From assembly GCA_036488725.1 (NCBI GenBank), contig DASXHD010000044.1, forward strand, positions 8,501-72,500: a stretch of DNA of 64,000 nucleotides. The letters run 5' to 3'. The number at the start of each line of letters is the position of its first letter. The first letter of the stretch is position 1. The stretch is from DASXHD01 sp036488725 (lineage in GTDB: Bacteria > Myxococcota_A > Polyangia > Polyangiales > Polyangiaceae). This document shows, piece by piece, positions 43,285-53,171 of this stretch. A program made the position numbers and the translations under genes. Under the pieces are notes generated by a model. That model made no database searches and had not been told where the DNA came from. It saw only the letters and a program-made list of their open reading frames with translations.

Positions 43285-45126
43285 ATGCGGAGCCGTGCTC
43301 GAGCTGCGCTCGCAATCCTGATCGCGCTCGCGGCGACGTCGTCACCGGCGCGCCGCGCGAACGCGGAGAGCGCGCAGACGATCGTGCTCATGGCCGACAC
43401 CGACGACGACGACGTCGACGGCACGCCCGACGGACAAGAGAAGCTCCTGCCAGTCGCGGCGCGCGCCGACCTCGTCCCGATCGACGCATCGCTCGACAAG
43501 GCAACCCTCAAAATCACCGGCGGCACCGGAAAGGTCCGCGTCTGGAACGGCGCGCGTCTCACCGACATCGCGGGACCTCTCGGCGGCCGCGTCGCGCTCG
43601 GCGCGGCTTTTCAGGGCGTCGCGCCCGGTCGCGTCGAGATCGACGCGCGGCTCAAGAACGGCCACGAGAAAAAACTGGTCCTCGAGATCCGCGGCGTCGC
43701 GATGCGCGACGAGGCGGGCGCGAACGTGGACCTCGCGCGGAGCCACGCGTCGCTCGATCGCATGCCGCCCGCCGCGGTCGGCACGGCCGGCGACACCGAC
43801 GCGCTCCGCGCCGTCCTGATCGTGCCGGACGGATCTGCCGCGCTCGACGCGACCGTCGAGTCGTACGCGGCGAGCGGCGTGAAGATGGACGCGCTCGCGA
43901 ACGTGGCGCTCGCGCCGACGACTTGCCCCGCGCAGCTCGCGAACGTGCATTGCCTCGAGACCGCGCCGCTCCGATTCGTCGTCGACGACGTCGATCGCAC
44001 GCACCCGCTCGTCGTCGATCGCTCGCTGCGCGCCGAAGTGGGCGGCGCCATCGTCGTGCGCTCGGGCGGCCGAAAACAAGCGATTCGCGTGCTCGGCCCG
44101 CGCGAGAGCGACGTCGGTCCGATCGCGCGCTACCGGCTCACCGTGCGCACGTTCGTCCTTCGCGCGACGCATGGCGGCGCGCCCGCGATCGGCGGAAATG
44201 ACGCCGGCGCAGTCGCGATGCTCCGCACCGAGCTCGCGCTCGCGTCGGCCACGTGGGGCCAGTGCGGCATAAGCTTCGGCGACGCCGCGAAGCTCGACGT
44301 CGACGTCGTCGATCCGCCGCCGCGCCACTTGCTCTCCATCGGCGACGATCTCGGTCTGCCCGCGAGCGGCGGTCACATCCGCTTCCGCGTCGACGGCAAA
44401 CCGGTCGACGTCTCGGTCGCGCGCGGCGCGAGCGTCGAACGCGTCGCGCACGAGGTCGCCGCGGCGATCGTCCACGCGGGGTTCCTCGTGACCCAATCTT
44501 CGAACGCGCGCATTCTCCCGGGAGCGAGCGGCAGCATCGATCTCTCGGTGCGCCGTTTGAACGGCACGCTCGCGTCGCTCGACTCGTCGCACGGTCACGG
44601 GGGCGACGTCGCGCTCACGACCGACGCCACGCTCAGCGTGCGCGTCGGCGCGGTCGACCCCGCCGACGGCATCGAGCACTTCGGCGACATGGATTCGATG
44701 GCCGGCACGCTCGAAGAACGCACGCTCGTCAAAGCGCTCGACGATGGCGACCCGACGACCGTCGAGCTCGTCGTCGTGCCGTATTTCGCGGGCACGGGCC
44801 GCATCGGCGAGTCCTTCATCACCGGCGATTCGCCGAGCATGCGCAACGTCGTGTTGCTCGATCGCGGCGGGATCCGCGCGCGTCGCTCGAGCTTCACGCT
44901 CGCGCACGAGCTCGGTCACGTGCTCCTCGAAGCCCCCGGGCACCCCGACGACTACGCGATCGACACGCCGACGCTCTTGATGGACTCCGACGCATCCGAC
45001 AGCTCCCCGTTCGGTCCACGCCGCCTCACGCTCGCCGAGTGCGCGCGCGCCATCCGGCAGTCGGGTCCGCATTCTCCGACGCCGCTCTTGAAGCCGTGGC
45101 CGCTCAGCCCGCTCGTGCTTCGCTAA
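43285..45126 (+). CDS. Exported protein with PAD-like N-terminal region and HExxH metallopeptidase-like motif
   Basis: A 613-residue protein with signal MRSRARAALAILIALAAT. The region after it (MADTDDDDVDGTPDGQE) has an acidic, calcium-binding-like DTDDDDVDG loop, and the first 250 residues resemble the beta domains of protein-arginine deiminases, without a visible deiminase core. The C-terminal part contains AHELGHVLLEAPGHPDDYA: H541, E542, H545 and a third His at 553 form a plausible zinc-peptidase site. Lipase-like or protease activity cannot be told apart further. It converges on the IgGFc-binding-like gene with interlocked stops (CTAA). Confidence 0.7.
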   Translation: MRSRARAALAILIALAATSSPARRANAESAQTIVLMADTDDDDVDGTPDGQEKLLPVAARADLVPIDASLDKATLKITGGTGKVRVWNGARLTDIAGPLGGRVALGAAFQGVAPGRVEIDARLKNGHEKKLVLEIRGVAMRDEAGANVDLARSHASLDRMPPAAVGTAGDTDALRAVLIVPDGSAALDATVESYAASGVKMDALANVALAPTTCPAQLANVHCLETAPLRFVVDDVDRTHPLVVDRSLRAEVGGAIVVRSGGRKQAIRVLGPRESDVGPIARYRLTVRTFVLRATHGGAPAIGGNDAGAVAMLRTELALASATWGQCGISFGDAAKLDVDVVDPPPRHLLSIGDDLGLPASGGHIRFRVDGKPVDVSVARGASVERVAHEVAAAIVHAGFLVTQSSNARILPGASGSIDLSVRRLNGTLASLDSSHGHGGDVALTTDATLSVRVGAVDPADGIEHFGDMDSMAGTLEERTLVKALDDGDPTTVELVVVPYFAGTGRIGESFITGDSPSMRNVVLLDRGGIRARRSSFTLAHELGHVLLEAPGHPDDYAIDTPTLLMDSDASDSSPFGPRRLTLAECARAIRQSGPHSPTPLLKPWPLSPLVLR

Positions 45127-47057
45127 GGAACGTAGATCTCTTTGAGGTCAGTCCCGCCCGCATACGCGTAGCTCACGAACGTGTCGAACCCGTAGACGAC
45201 GACGCCGAACGGCTCGTCGCCTTGGAGGTGATGCGCGCCGTCGTTTTGTTTTCCCGGCGAGATCGTCGGCGGGTTCGTCGACGTGTCGATGATCGGAAAC
45301 GAGAGCTGACATCGATACGAAAGAAACGGCGGCGTCGCCGACCCTCGCTCTTGCGCGGTGAGCCCGTCGCCCGGGCCGACGTCGCACACGGTCGCGTCGA
45401 GTGGCAGGCCGTCGAGATAAAGCTGCGCGTCGGTCGGCGCGCTGATGACGAAAAAATCGAAATTGTATTGGTCGGGCGTGAGTAGCACGTAGTCGGCGCG
45501 CCACTGCTCGACGGGCGAGACGTACGTCGTGCTCGGGTCGCCGCCGGGCAAACCGTTCGGGATGCCGGCGGCTTGTTGACTGACTTGGACGTCCATCACG
45601 ATCGCCGGCTGCGACGCGGTGAGCGTGAAATCCTGATGCGCGGTGAGCACGCGGTCTTGGCCCGCGGTGAGATCGAACGCGTCGTCGGGCGCGGGCAGGG
45701 TGGTGACGACGTGCGTCGTGCCGCTGGCGACCGCGAGCACGCGATAGAGCTCGGGCTCGTCGATCGCGCCGATGTCCGCGCCGGCGGCGAGCACGACCTT
45801 CGACCGGCTCGGCATGCGCGAGAGCGCGTAACGCTTTCCGACGGTGTGAATCGGCGGCAGCTGATCCTCGAGGTGATCGGCGCAGCAAAATCGATCCGCG
45901 AGCGTCTGATAAAACGGCGCGTCCGACGCCTCGCTGCCGGGAAAAACCGCGACCGGCTTGTCGGCGATGATGCTCGAGCCGGTGAAGTCGGCGTTGAAGC
46001 CGCCGGTCTCGAGGTTGAGCACCTCGAACGGTTGCAGCACGACGTCGGTCGCGCCGCCGGCCGGGAGCCCGTTCGGAAGTGGACCGCCGGGGATCACGCG
46101 TACGGTGGACTGCACGTGCACGTGCGTGTCCGGCCGCGTCGCGACGATCGCGACGAAGGCGCGCAAGTCGGTCCCGAAGTTTTGCGACGGGATGTCGCTC
46201 GTCGCGATCGTCTGCGGCCAACCGTCGACCAAGTACGACGTCGCGCCCGCGCTGTTCGCGAGCGCCGACTCGGGCAAGAGCTGCGAGGCGTCGTTCGAGA
46301 AGACGTTCGCGTTGTCGAGCGGGTTGAACTGGTACGCGACGATCGGCATCGACGAGCGCACGCGGTAAGCGTGACGCGTGAGCGCGGTGCCGGTGCCGGT
46401 GTTGAACTCGCCGTCGGGCGAGCCGTCGACCTCGCGCGGCCCGAGCTTGAACACCTCGAGGCTCCCGGCCGGAATGGTTGCAGTTGCGACCGTTCGCAGG
46501 CTCGCCGGATTGCCGACCTGCGCGTCGTCCTCGTCGATCGTCACGTCGGTCGCGACGTCGGGCTCGGCGTTCGACACGACGATGGCATATTGCTGCGCCG
46601 CGGCGTTGAGCGACGCGCTCTCGACGGCGTTGTCGAGATCCGCCGCCCAGTACTCGCAGCCGACGTTCGAGTGCTGCGAGTCCGCCTGCTGACAGAGCTC
46701 GACGCAGAGGCCGCCGCGGCACGCCGAGCCTTGTGTCGTGTCGCACGTCGCGCCGGAAACGTACGATGTACCGTCCGCCGCGCACGTCGCGGTCGTCTGC
46801 CCGTCGCACGTGCCTGAGCCCGGGTCGCAACTCGCGCACGCGAGCAGGCTCTTCGAGCAGACGAGCCCGCGGCTCCCGCAATCGTCGAGCTCGTCGGCGC
46901 CCGTTTGGTCGTCGCGACATTTCTCGAGCACGTCCCCGCTGCAGCTCACTTGCCCCGCGGTGCACGCCGGCACCGGCGCGGGCCCCGGCACGTCGCGATA
47001 CGCCGAGTCGAACCGGCACGCGACGACGAGCGCGAGCAGCGCCGCGCGCGAGCGCAT
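45123..47057 (-). CDS. IgGFc-binding-protein-like surface lipoprotein
   Basis: A 644-residue lipoprotein (ALLALVVAC lipobox, ATG at 47057). Residues of about 30-120 are Cys-rich (CTAGQVSCSGDVLEKC, CDPGSGTCDGQTTATC), EGF-like. The rest matches the IgGFc-binding N-terminal domain: QYAIVVSNAEPDVATDVTI, AYRVRSSMPIVAYQFNPL, NVFSNDASQLLPESAL, ADKPVAVFPGSEASDAP and VGKRYALSRMPSRS. The family is named after a human mucus protein; in Myxococcota many surface lipoproteins carry it, with adhesion the usual guess. It starts one base after the stop of the IPT/TIG gene, so both are one operon downstream of bamA. Confidence 0.85.
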   Translation of the reverse strand: MRSRAALLALVVACRFDSAYRDVPGPAPVPACTAGQVSCSGDVLEKCRDDQTGADELDDCGSRGLVCSKSLLACASCDPGSGTCDGQTTATCAADGTSYVSGATCDTTQGSACRGGLCVELCQQADSQHSNVGCEYWAADLDNAVESASLNAAAQQYAIVVSNAEPDVATDVTIDEDDAQVGNPASLRTVATATIPAGSLEVFKLGPREVDGSPDGEFNTGTGTALTRHAYRVRSSMPIVAYQFNPLDNANVFSNDASQLLPESALANSAGATSYLVDGWPQTIATSDIPSQNFGTDLRAFVAIVATRPDTHVHVQSTVRVIPGGPLPNGLPAGGATDVVLQPFEVLNLETGGFNADFTGSSIIADKPVAVFPGSEASDAPFYQTLADRFCCADHLEDQLPPIHTVGKRYALSRMPSRSKVVLAAGADIGAIDEPELYRVLAVASGTTHVVTTLPAPDDAFDLTAGQDRVLTAHQDFTLTASQPAIVMDVQVSQQAAGIPNGLPGGDPSTTYVSPVEQWRADYVLLTPDQYNFDFFVISAPTDAQLYLDGLPLDATVCDVGPGDGLTAQERGSATPPFLSYRCQLSFPIIDTSTNPPTISPGKQNDGAHHLQGDEPFGVVVYGFDTFVSYAYAGGTDLKEIYVP

Positions 47058-47058
47058 C

Positions 47059-49095
47059 TCAGTACGCGCCGCCGGCAACGTCGAACGCGTACGCGCTCCA
47101 CGCCGACGTGGCGAGCTGACCGGACCGAAGCGACGCGTACGAAAACCCATCGATGCGCGCGACGTAAATCTCGGTGCCGATCGTTCCGTGCGCGAGCGCG
47201 AGCGTCGCGTCGATCGCGCCGAGATCGGGCACGGTGAACGACGTCTTCCCCGGGCTCACGATGCTCCACGTGACGAGCCCGCCGCCGGTGCTCACGTTCG
47301 CGAGCACGAGATCGACGGGCGCGCTCTCCTGAAAGCTCACCGTCTTGCCGTCCCATTGTCCCGAGCCCGGCGTCCCGAGCACCGGAACGGGCACGAATCC
47401 CGTGAGCGCGATCGGATCGTTTCCGTCGTTCGTCAGCACGTGTGCGAGGACCGATCCCGGCGCTTGCATGTTGGGCCCGGTCGCCGCGCTCGCCGAGAGC
47501 GCATAGGACTCGCCGGTGAGCGCGCCGTCGAGCGCCGGCAAGCCGACGAGCGAGAGCGTCGACGACGTCGGCAAGAGCGTCACTTGATCGCCGTTCGGGA
47601 GGACCCCGTACGTTCCATCCGAGAGCGTGAGCGCGACCTGCGTCTCGAGCCGATTCGGCCCGCGATACGTCGTCGGCGGCGGCACCGGCGTGACCTTCAC
47701 CGCGTGATCGAGCAAGAGATTCATCTTGATGTCGACGTTGGTCGTCTCGGTCTTCGGCACGACCGGCACGCCGCGCACGACGCCCATCACCCACGGCATG
47801 AACTTCGCGGGATTCGACGTGGTCGTCTCGATGCCGGCGAGCGCGTAGAGCGTGACGTCGCCGGGATAGCTGTTGAGCGAGTAGCCGTAGCCGACTGCGC
47901 CGGGCGATTGCTCGGTCGTCGCCGTGCTCGAATCAGGCTGATAATAAGGCTGCAGGGGATCGCCCACGCCGACGAAGACGTACGCGGCGCGACGCTCGCT
48001 CGGGCCGAGCGCCTTCGGCACGCCGACCCAATCGCCGCGCGTCTGAAACTCGATGCCGCTCGGAAAAATGAGCTCGCCTTGCACGTCGCCGACGTCGCGC
48101 GGCGTGCCGCTCACGGTCTGCGGATCGCCGCTCGCGCAAGCGACGCTCAAGACCGGCGAGAGGTACGCGGTGACGGTGTCGACCGGCACGTCGACGAAGG
48201 TGAGAGGCTGATGACATTTTTCGGCGGCGGTCACCGTGACCGCGCCGGTGAGGCCCGCGTCGCTGAAGCTCGCCGCGCCCGACGCGTCGGTCTTGTGCAC
48301 GAGCGCGCTCGGCGCGTCGCTGCCGACGATCGCCGTCGCGCCCGGAATCGGAAACCCGGTCCACGCATCGAGAATGAGAACCTTCAAGTTTCCCGCGAGC
48401 GCGCCGCCGGTGAGGCCGCCGCGATAACCGTCGGGCGAGTCGTCGTAGGTGAACGCCTCGCGCGCCTGCACGCTCGATTGGCTCGCGTCGGTGACGACCA
48501 CGTCTTTGGCGCCCGGCGTGTCCCCAGGCGTCGTGCACTGGAGGTGCGTCGCATCGGTGACCGACACGTTCGTGCACGCGAGGCCGTCGATTGTTACCGT
48601 GGTACCATTGGACCAAGTTGTCCCGCTACCTAGGATGGCGAGGCGCGTTCCGCCGGTCGTCGCGCCGGTCGTCGGCGTCAGCGCGATGGCGTCGTAGAGA
48701 AATCCCTGCGCGAGCGTTCGCTCTTCGGCGGACGAGTCATTTCGAACTTTGACGTCCGCGAGCCCAGGCGGCCCGGGCGGCGTCGTGATCGCGGCGCGCG
48801 TCGGGTCGCTCGCGAAGACGTCGCTCGCCGGCACCTCGGTGCCCGCGACGAACACGCGCAGCGACGACGTGAACCCGCGCCCCGCGATGATCGTGTGCGT
48901 GCCGCCGGTGAACGGCCCGTGCGACGGATCGAGCCCCTGAATCGCGAACGGGTCGCCGAGATCCACGTCCAGCTTGCCGGCGTCGTCGCCGTTCAGATTC
49001 TGATTCGGCGGCGGTCCCGCGTCGTCGCCCTCGAGCGGATTGTGCGTCGGCAAGCACGCGACGAAGATCGCGCAAGCAAGAACGAGCCGCCGCAT
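47059..49095 (-). CDS. IPT/TIG-domain surface lipoprotein
   Basis: A 678-residue lipoprotein (ACAIFVAC lipobox, ATG at 49095) with a linker GDDAGPPPNQNLNGDDAG. Two IPT/TIG Ig-like domains follow: IQGLDPSHGPFTGGTHTIIA with GRGFTSSLRVFVAG, and IALTPTTGATTGGTRLAILG ending DVVVTDASQSS. Then a carboxypeptidase-regulatory-like beta domain (VLILDAWTGFPIPGATAIV) and a long beta region. Such proteins act in surface adhesion or ligand binding. It lies 50 bases after bamA and one base before the IgGFc-like gene. Confidence 0.8.
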   Translation of the reverse strand: MRRLVLACAIFVACLPTHNPLEGDDAGPPPNQNLNGDDAGKLDVDLGDPFAIQGLDPSHGPFTGGTHTIIAGRGFTSSLRVFVAGTEVPASDVFASDPTRAAITTPPGPPGLADVKVRNDSSAEERTLAQGFLYDAIALTPTTGATTGGTRLAILGSGTTWSNGTTVTIDGLACTNVSVTDATHLQCTTPGDTPGAKDVVVTDASQSSVQAREAFTYDDSPDGYRGGLTGGALAGNLKVLILDAWTGFPIPGATAIVGSDAPSALVHKTDASGAASFSDAGLTGAVTVTAAEKCHQPLTFVDVPVDTVTAYLSPVLSVACASGDPQTVSGTPRDVGDVQGELIFPSGIEFQTRGDWVGVPKALGPSERRAAYVFVGVGDPLQPYYQPDSSTATTEQSPGAVGYGYSLNSYPGDVTLYALAGIETTTSNPAKFMPWVMGVVRGVPVVPKTETTNVDIKMNLLLDHAVKVTPVPPPTTYRGPNRLETQVALTLSDGTYGVLPNGDQVTLLPTSSTLSLVGLPALDGALTGESYALSASAATGPNMQAPGSVLAHVLTNDGNDPIALTGFVPVPVLGTPGSGQWDGKTVSFQESAPVDLVLANVSTGGGLVTWSIVSPGKTSFTVPDLGAIDATLALAHGTIGTEIYVARIDGFSYASLRSGQLATSAWSAYAFDVAGGAY

Positions 49096-49145
49096 GAGTC
49101 GATGATAGCGCGATTCGTGGCCCGAGCCGTTCGGGCGCTGGGGAG

Positions 49146-51797
49146 CTAGAAGAAATTCCCGATCGTGAACTCGAAGTCGTACGGCTGCTCGTATTGCAGC
49201 CTGTACAGCGGGAAGCCCCACTCGAAACGCAGCGGGCCGAGAGGCGAGAACCAGCGGATGCCGACGCCGACGCTCGTTCGCAAGAGCGCGAGCGAGTCGG
49301 CGCTGAAGCAAGGTTGAATGAGCGGGTCGAGCTGCGGCGCGGGCGTCGTGTGACAGAACTGGTCCTCGGTGTTCCACGTGTTGCCGGCGTCGAAGAAGAC
49401 GACGCCGCGGATGCCGACCTTGTCCAAAATCGGAAACTCGAGCTCGAGGTTCATGAACGCTTCGAGGTTTCCGCCGATGGTCGCGCCGTATTGAATCGGC
49501 GGCGAGTTCGGGTCGAGCGACTGATTGAGCGGCAAGCGCGGGCCGATGCTTCGAAGCAAGAACCCGCGAATGTCGAGGATGCCGCCGAGGAAGAAGCGCT
49601 GATAAATCGGAACGCCGAACGGCGACGGCGACGAGATGTATCCGAGCTCGGTGTTGAGCTTGATGACGAAGCCGCTTCCCGGCTGCCCCGGCGTCGCGCC
49701 GCCGAGCGGATAATAAAATCGTCCGACGAAGCGGTGACGCCAATACTCGACCTCGCTGCCGAACGCCGCGCTCGCGAGCTCGGTCGACGCTTGGATGTAA
49801 ACGCCCGACGTCGGAAAGAGCCGGTTGTCGCGCGTGTCGAGCACGAGCGTCGGTCGCAGCGAAATCGTGAGCCCCGCGTTGAACAAGTTCGCGAGCGGCA
49901 ATTTTTGGAAGAGCCCCGCGTAGACGCTCGACTGCGCGCCGAACGCGCCGAAGAAAGTTTGGTCCGACGTGTCGACCGTGTCCTCTTCGACCGTGCCGGT
50001 CAGGCTCAAACGCAGCCACGGCTGCACGAGCGCGTAGCCGAACGTGAGCGATCCGCCGAGCGACCGCCGCGCGAAGTTCGGAAAAATGTAGAGCTGGTCG
50101 TACGCCTCGGCGCTCATCGACCAGTCGGTGTCGAAGAAGTACGGCTCGAAATATCGCAGGCTGATGATCTGCCGGAGCCCGCTCACCTGCGCTTGGAGCG
50201 CGAGCGACGTGCCGTTGCCGAACAAGTTCGCTTGCTGCACCTGCGCGGTCGCGATGAAGCTCTCGATCGAGCTGAAGCCCGCGCCGATCTGGAACGTGCC
50301 GGTCGGCCGCTCGCCGATCTCGAAATAAATGACGACCTTGTCGGGCGACGAGCCGGTCTCTTTCGTGACGTCGACGCGCTCGAAGTAGCCGAGCGCCATC
50401 ACGCGCTTGCGCGAGAGCTCGACGCCCGTCTCCGAATAGAGCTGCCCTTCTTGAATCTCGAGCTCGCGCCGAATGACTTTGTCGCGCGTCTTGGTGTTGC
50501 CTTTGATCTCGATGCGCTCGATCCGTACGGGAGGACCCCGCTTGATCGGGATGATGATGTCGACCTGCGCGTTCGCCGCGTCGACCTCGGTCTGCGGCTC
50601 GGCCTCGACGGTGTAATAGCCGGCGTCTTTGTAGAGCGTGCGGACGGCCTCGAGGTCTTTGACGATCTCGGCGCGATTGAACCAATCGCCGCCGTTGGCG
50701 CGGATCATCTCGCGGAGCTTCTTGCGGCCGGGCAGCGGGTCGACGTGGTGCGAGCCGTCGGCCGATTCTTCGTAGATGTCGAGCCGCCGAATTTTGAAGC
50801 GCGGCCCTTCGTGGATGATGATCGTGATGTCGATGCCTTCACGATCGGTCGTGAGCATCACCCGCGGCGTGCCGATCTGCACGGCCATGTAGCCCTTGTC
50901 GTAATAAAGGGCGCTGATGAGGAGGATGTCGCGCTCGAGGACGTCTTGCTTGTACGAGCCGCCGCTTCCGAAATCGAAGAAGCTCCCTTGGCCGGTCTGC
51001 ATCACGTCGCGCAGATCCGAGTCCGAGACGTGCTCGTTGCCGATGAAGGTCACGCGGCGAACCGTGACTTCTTTGTGCTCGACGATTTTGAACCGGACGA
51101 TGACCTCGTTGTCCTTCTGCGGCTCGTTGGTCGAGGTGACGTCGGCGAGGAGGTAGCCCTTGTCGCGATACGCGTCTTTGATTTTGTCGACGCTGCGTCG
51201 CACCGCCGGCAAGTTGAGGATTTGGTTTGCCTTGACCTCGACGACCTCGTTCAGCTTGTCGTTGTCGAGCTCGTCGTTGCCTTCGAACTCGACCGATTTG
51301 ATGTTGGGGCGCTCGACGACTTTGAATCGAAGCCGCACGCCGCGCGCGACCTCGGTGAGATCGACCTGCACGTCCTCGAAATTTCCCGTGTCCCAGACCG
51401 AACGAACGTCGGCGGCGAGCGCTTCGACGCGAAACGGCTGGCCGATTTTTTCGTGAACGTAGGAGAGGATGTCCTCGGTCGCGATGCGGCGGTTGTCTTT
51501 CACTTCGATGCCGACGATCGGCTCGCCCTCGGCTTTTTCGGAGGGCGACTGCGGCAGGCGAATCGACGGCGGCAGGCCATTTCCCGGCGTTTGCTGCGGC
51601 GCGCCCGCGTCGCTACTGCCCGCGTCGGTCGCGACCGAGACGCCCGCGTCGGCGGTCTGCGCGAGCGCCGGCTTCGCCATGAGCGACAAGAGCGCCGCCG
51701 CGATTAGCCCGAAGAAGAGGGCAAGCGCGTCTAAGTCCGGGCACCGTCGGCGAAATCGGGTCAAGAGCGCCCAAGCTCGTAGCTCAGTTGCGCACAC
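49146..51797 (-). CDS. bamA: Outer-membrane assembly protein BamA
   Basis: An 883-residue Omp85 protein. After a signal (LFFGLIAAALLSLMAKPALA) comes a DAG-rich linker (TDAGSSDAGAPQQ), unusual for BamA. Five POTRA domains follow (IVGIEVKDNRRIATEDILSY; IKSVEFEGNDELDNDKLNEV; VRRVTFIGNEHVSDSDL; IRRLDIYEESADG; IERIEIKGNTKTRDKVIRRE). The barrel starts near residue 530, has the loop-6 signature ILDIRGFLLRS, and ends in Phe as BAM substrates do. The listed GTG start is uncertain. Not with skp/lpxD as in many genomes; instead two surface lipoprotein genes follow. Confidence 0.93.
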   Translation of the reverse strand: MCATELRAWALLTRFRRRCPDLDALALFFGLIAAALLSLMAKPALAQTADAGVSVATDAGSSDAGAPQQTPGNGLPPSIRLPQSPSEKAEGEPIVGIEVKDNRRIATEDILSYVHEKIGQPFRVEALAADVRSVWDTGNFEDVQVDLTEVARGVRLRFKVVERPNIKSVEFEGNDELDNDKLNEVVEVKANQILNLPAVRRSVDKIKDAYRDKGYLLADVTSTNEPQKDNEVIVRFKIVEHKEVTVRRVTFIGNEHVSDSDLRDVMQTGQGSFFDFGSGGSYKQDVLERDILLISALYYDKGYMAVQIGTPRVMLTTDREGIDITIIIHEGPRFKIRRLDIYEESADGSHHVDPLPGRKKLREMIRANGGDWFNRAEIVKDLEAVRTLYKDAGYYTVEAEPQTEVDAANAQVDIIIPIKRGPPVRIERIEIKGNTKTRDKVIRRELEIQEGQLYSETGVELSRKRVMALGYFERVDVTKETGSSPDKVVIYFEIGERPTGTFQIGAGFSSIESFIATAQVQQANLFGNGTSLALQAQVSGLRQIISLRYFEPYFFDTDWSMSAEAYDQLYIFPNFARRSLGGSLTFGYALVQPWLRLSLTGTVEEDTVDTSDQTFFGAFGAQSSVYAGLFQKLPLANLFNAGLTISLRPTLVLDTRDNRLFPTSGVYIQASTELASAAFGSEVEYWRHRFVGRFYYPLGGATPGQPGSGFVIKLNTELGYISSPSPFGVPIYQRFFLGGILDIRGFLLRSIGPRLPLNQSLDPNSPPIQYGATIGGNLEAFMNLELEFPILDKVGIRGVVFFDAGNTWNTEDQFCHTTPAPQLDPLIQPCFSADSLALLRTSVGVGIRWFSPLGPLRFEWGFPLYRLQYEQPYDFEFTIGNFF

Positions 51798-51822
51798 GCG
51801 GTCAACGACGACATTCCCCTTG

Positions 51823-53094
51823 TCATTGGCGATTTTCAGTTGCCCGGCGCGACGGAACCGACGTCGACGGCGATTTGTTCCCGATCCACACGACGCCGCT
51901 CACGAGAACTGCGACAGGAAGGAGCAGCATGCCGACGCGCATCGAGCTTCGGTCGGAGATCGCGCCGACGAGCGGTGGGCTCCACAAGTCGCCGAGCAGA
52001 TGAATCGCGAAGATGCTGAGCGCCATCGCGCTCGCCCGCGACGCGGTGCCGACGGATTGGAGAATCGCGGCGTTGAGCGGCGACGTGGAAATGAAGATCG
52101 CGATCTCGCACCAAAAGATGAACGTGAAGAAGGTCCTCGGCCCCGGGGCGAGAACGGTCGCCGCCGCGAGCGGAGCCGCGGCGAGACCGGTGATCCCGCA
52201 GATGCGAAGCTGAACGCGCGCCGCGTCTTCGCGACCGAGCCCGCGCGCCGCGAAATCGCCCCAAAAACCGCCGATTCCGGTGCCCATGAGACCGGCGACG
52301 ACGAGCAGCGCGCCGAAGACGAAATTCGCGTGCTCGAGCTCGACGCCGTAACGCGCGTGAATGTACTTCGGCGCCCAGTACGAAAACCCGCCGAGCGCGA
52401 AAGTCTGCGCGCAATACCCGAGCACGGTGCGCGCGTAGAGCCCGTTGCCGCGAACCATCGGAAGCGCGCGCGCCCATGGCGCGATGAAATCGAGCAAGCG
52501 CGTCGCCGTTTTGCGCGCCGCGCGCGCGCCGCGATCGTCGACGAACAAACAAAGGAGCGCGAGCACCGCGCCCGGACCGCCGGCGAAGTTGAAGGCGCGA
52601 TGCCAACCGAAATGCTTCTCGAGAAACCCACCGAGCACGTAGCCGAGCGCCGAGCCGACCGGGATCGCGAGATAAAAAATCGCCAGGAGGCGGCTCTTGC
52701 TCTTTTGCGGCGCGAGATCGTCGATGAGCGTCGGCGCGATCACCGCGTAGCTCGCCTCGCCGACGCCGACGAGCGCGCGCGCGCCGAGCATCGACCAAAA
52801 ACCGGTCGCGTGCCCGGTGAGCACGGTCGCGACGCTCCAGACGAAGACGCCGAGCGCCATGAGGCGCGTGCGAAGCCGCGGCGACGCGTCGGCCAGCGCG
52901 CCGAAGCTCGGGCTGGTCGCGAAGTAGCCGATCAAAAACGCGGTCGCGAGCGCGCCCGCGTGAAAGTCGTCGAAGCGCAGCTTCGGATCGGCCTGGAGGC
53001 TCGGCAGCACCGCCGCCAGCACCGTGCGATCCATGTAGTTGAAGAGGTTGATCGCCGTGAGAATCGCGACGATGAATGCCGGCCGCTTGATCAT
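51823..53094 (-). CDS. Major facilitator transporter (Spinster-like)
   Basis: A 423-residue inner-membrane carrier with 12 predicted helices; ATG at 53094 (MIKRPAF). The MFS signature after helix 2 is FGALADASPRLRTRLMALG, and helix 1 reads LTAINLFNYMDRTVLAAVLP, the NYMDR form found in Spinster/hexuronate-like members. Helix 5 region: GSALGYVLGGFLEKHFGW. Substrate unknown; Spinster proteins move lysolipids or sphingoid lipids in animals. It precedes bamA by 25 bases on the same strand and is divergent from the topoisomerase VI genes. Confidence 0.85.
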   Translation of the reverse strand: MIKRPAFIVAILTAINLFNYMDRTVLAAVLPSLQADPKLRFDDFHAGALATAFLIGYFATSPSFGALADASPRLRTRLMALGVFVWSVATVLTGHATGFWSMLGARALVGVGEASYAVIAPTLIDDLAPQKSKSRLLAIFYLAIPVGSALGYVLGGFLEKHFGWHRAFNFAGGPGAVLALLCLFVDDRGARAARKTATRLLDFIAPWARALPMVRGNGLYARTVLGYCAQTFALGGFSYWAPKYIHARYGVELEHANFVFGALLVVAGLMGTGIGGFWGDFAARGLGREDAARVQLRICGITGLAAAPLAAATVLAPGPRTFFTFIFWCEIAIFISTSPLNAAILQSVGTASRASAMALSIFAIHLLGDLWSPPLVGAISDRSSMRVGMLLLPVAVLVSGVVWIGNKSPSTSVPSRRATENRQ

Positions 53095-53134
53095 CGAGTC
53101 AGTCGCGGCGCACGCTAACACCTCCGCCGCGAGC

Positions 53135-53164
53135 TTGACATCCGTTCACTGTACGCGATAGGCG
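53135..53164 (+). promoter_or_regulatory. Putative promoter of the topoisomerase VI operon
   Basis: A consensus TTGACA (53135-53140) is followed after 18 bases by TAGGCG (53159-53164). Transcription would begin at or next to the top6B ATG (53172), where no Shine-Dalgarno is seen, suggesting a leaderless or near-leaderless mRNA. Confidence 0.35.
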
Positions 53165-53171
53165 TCGAAAC

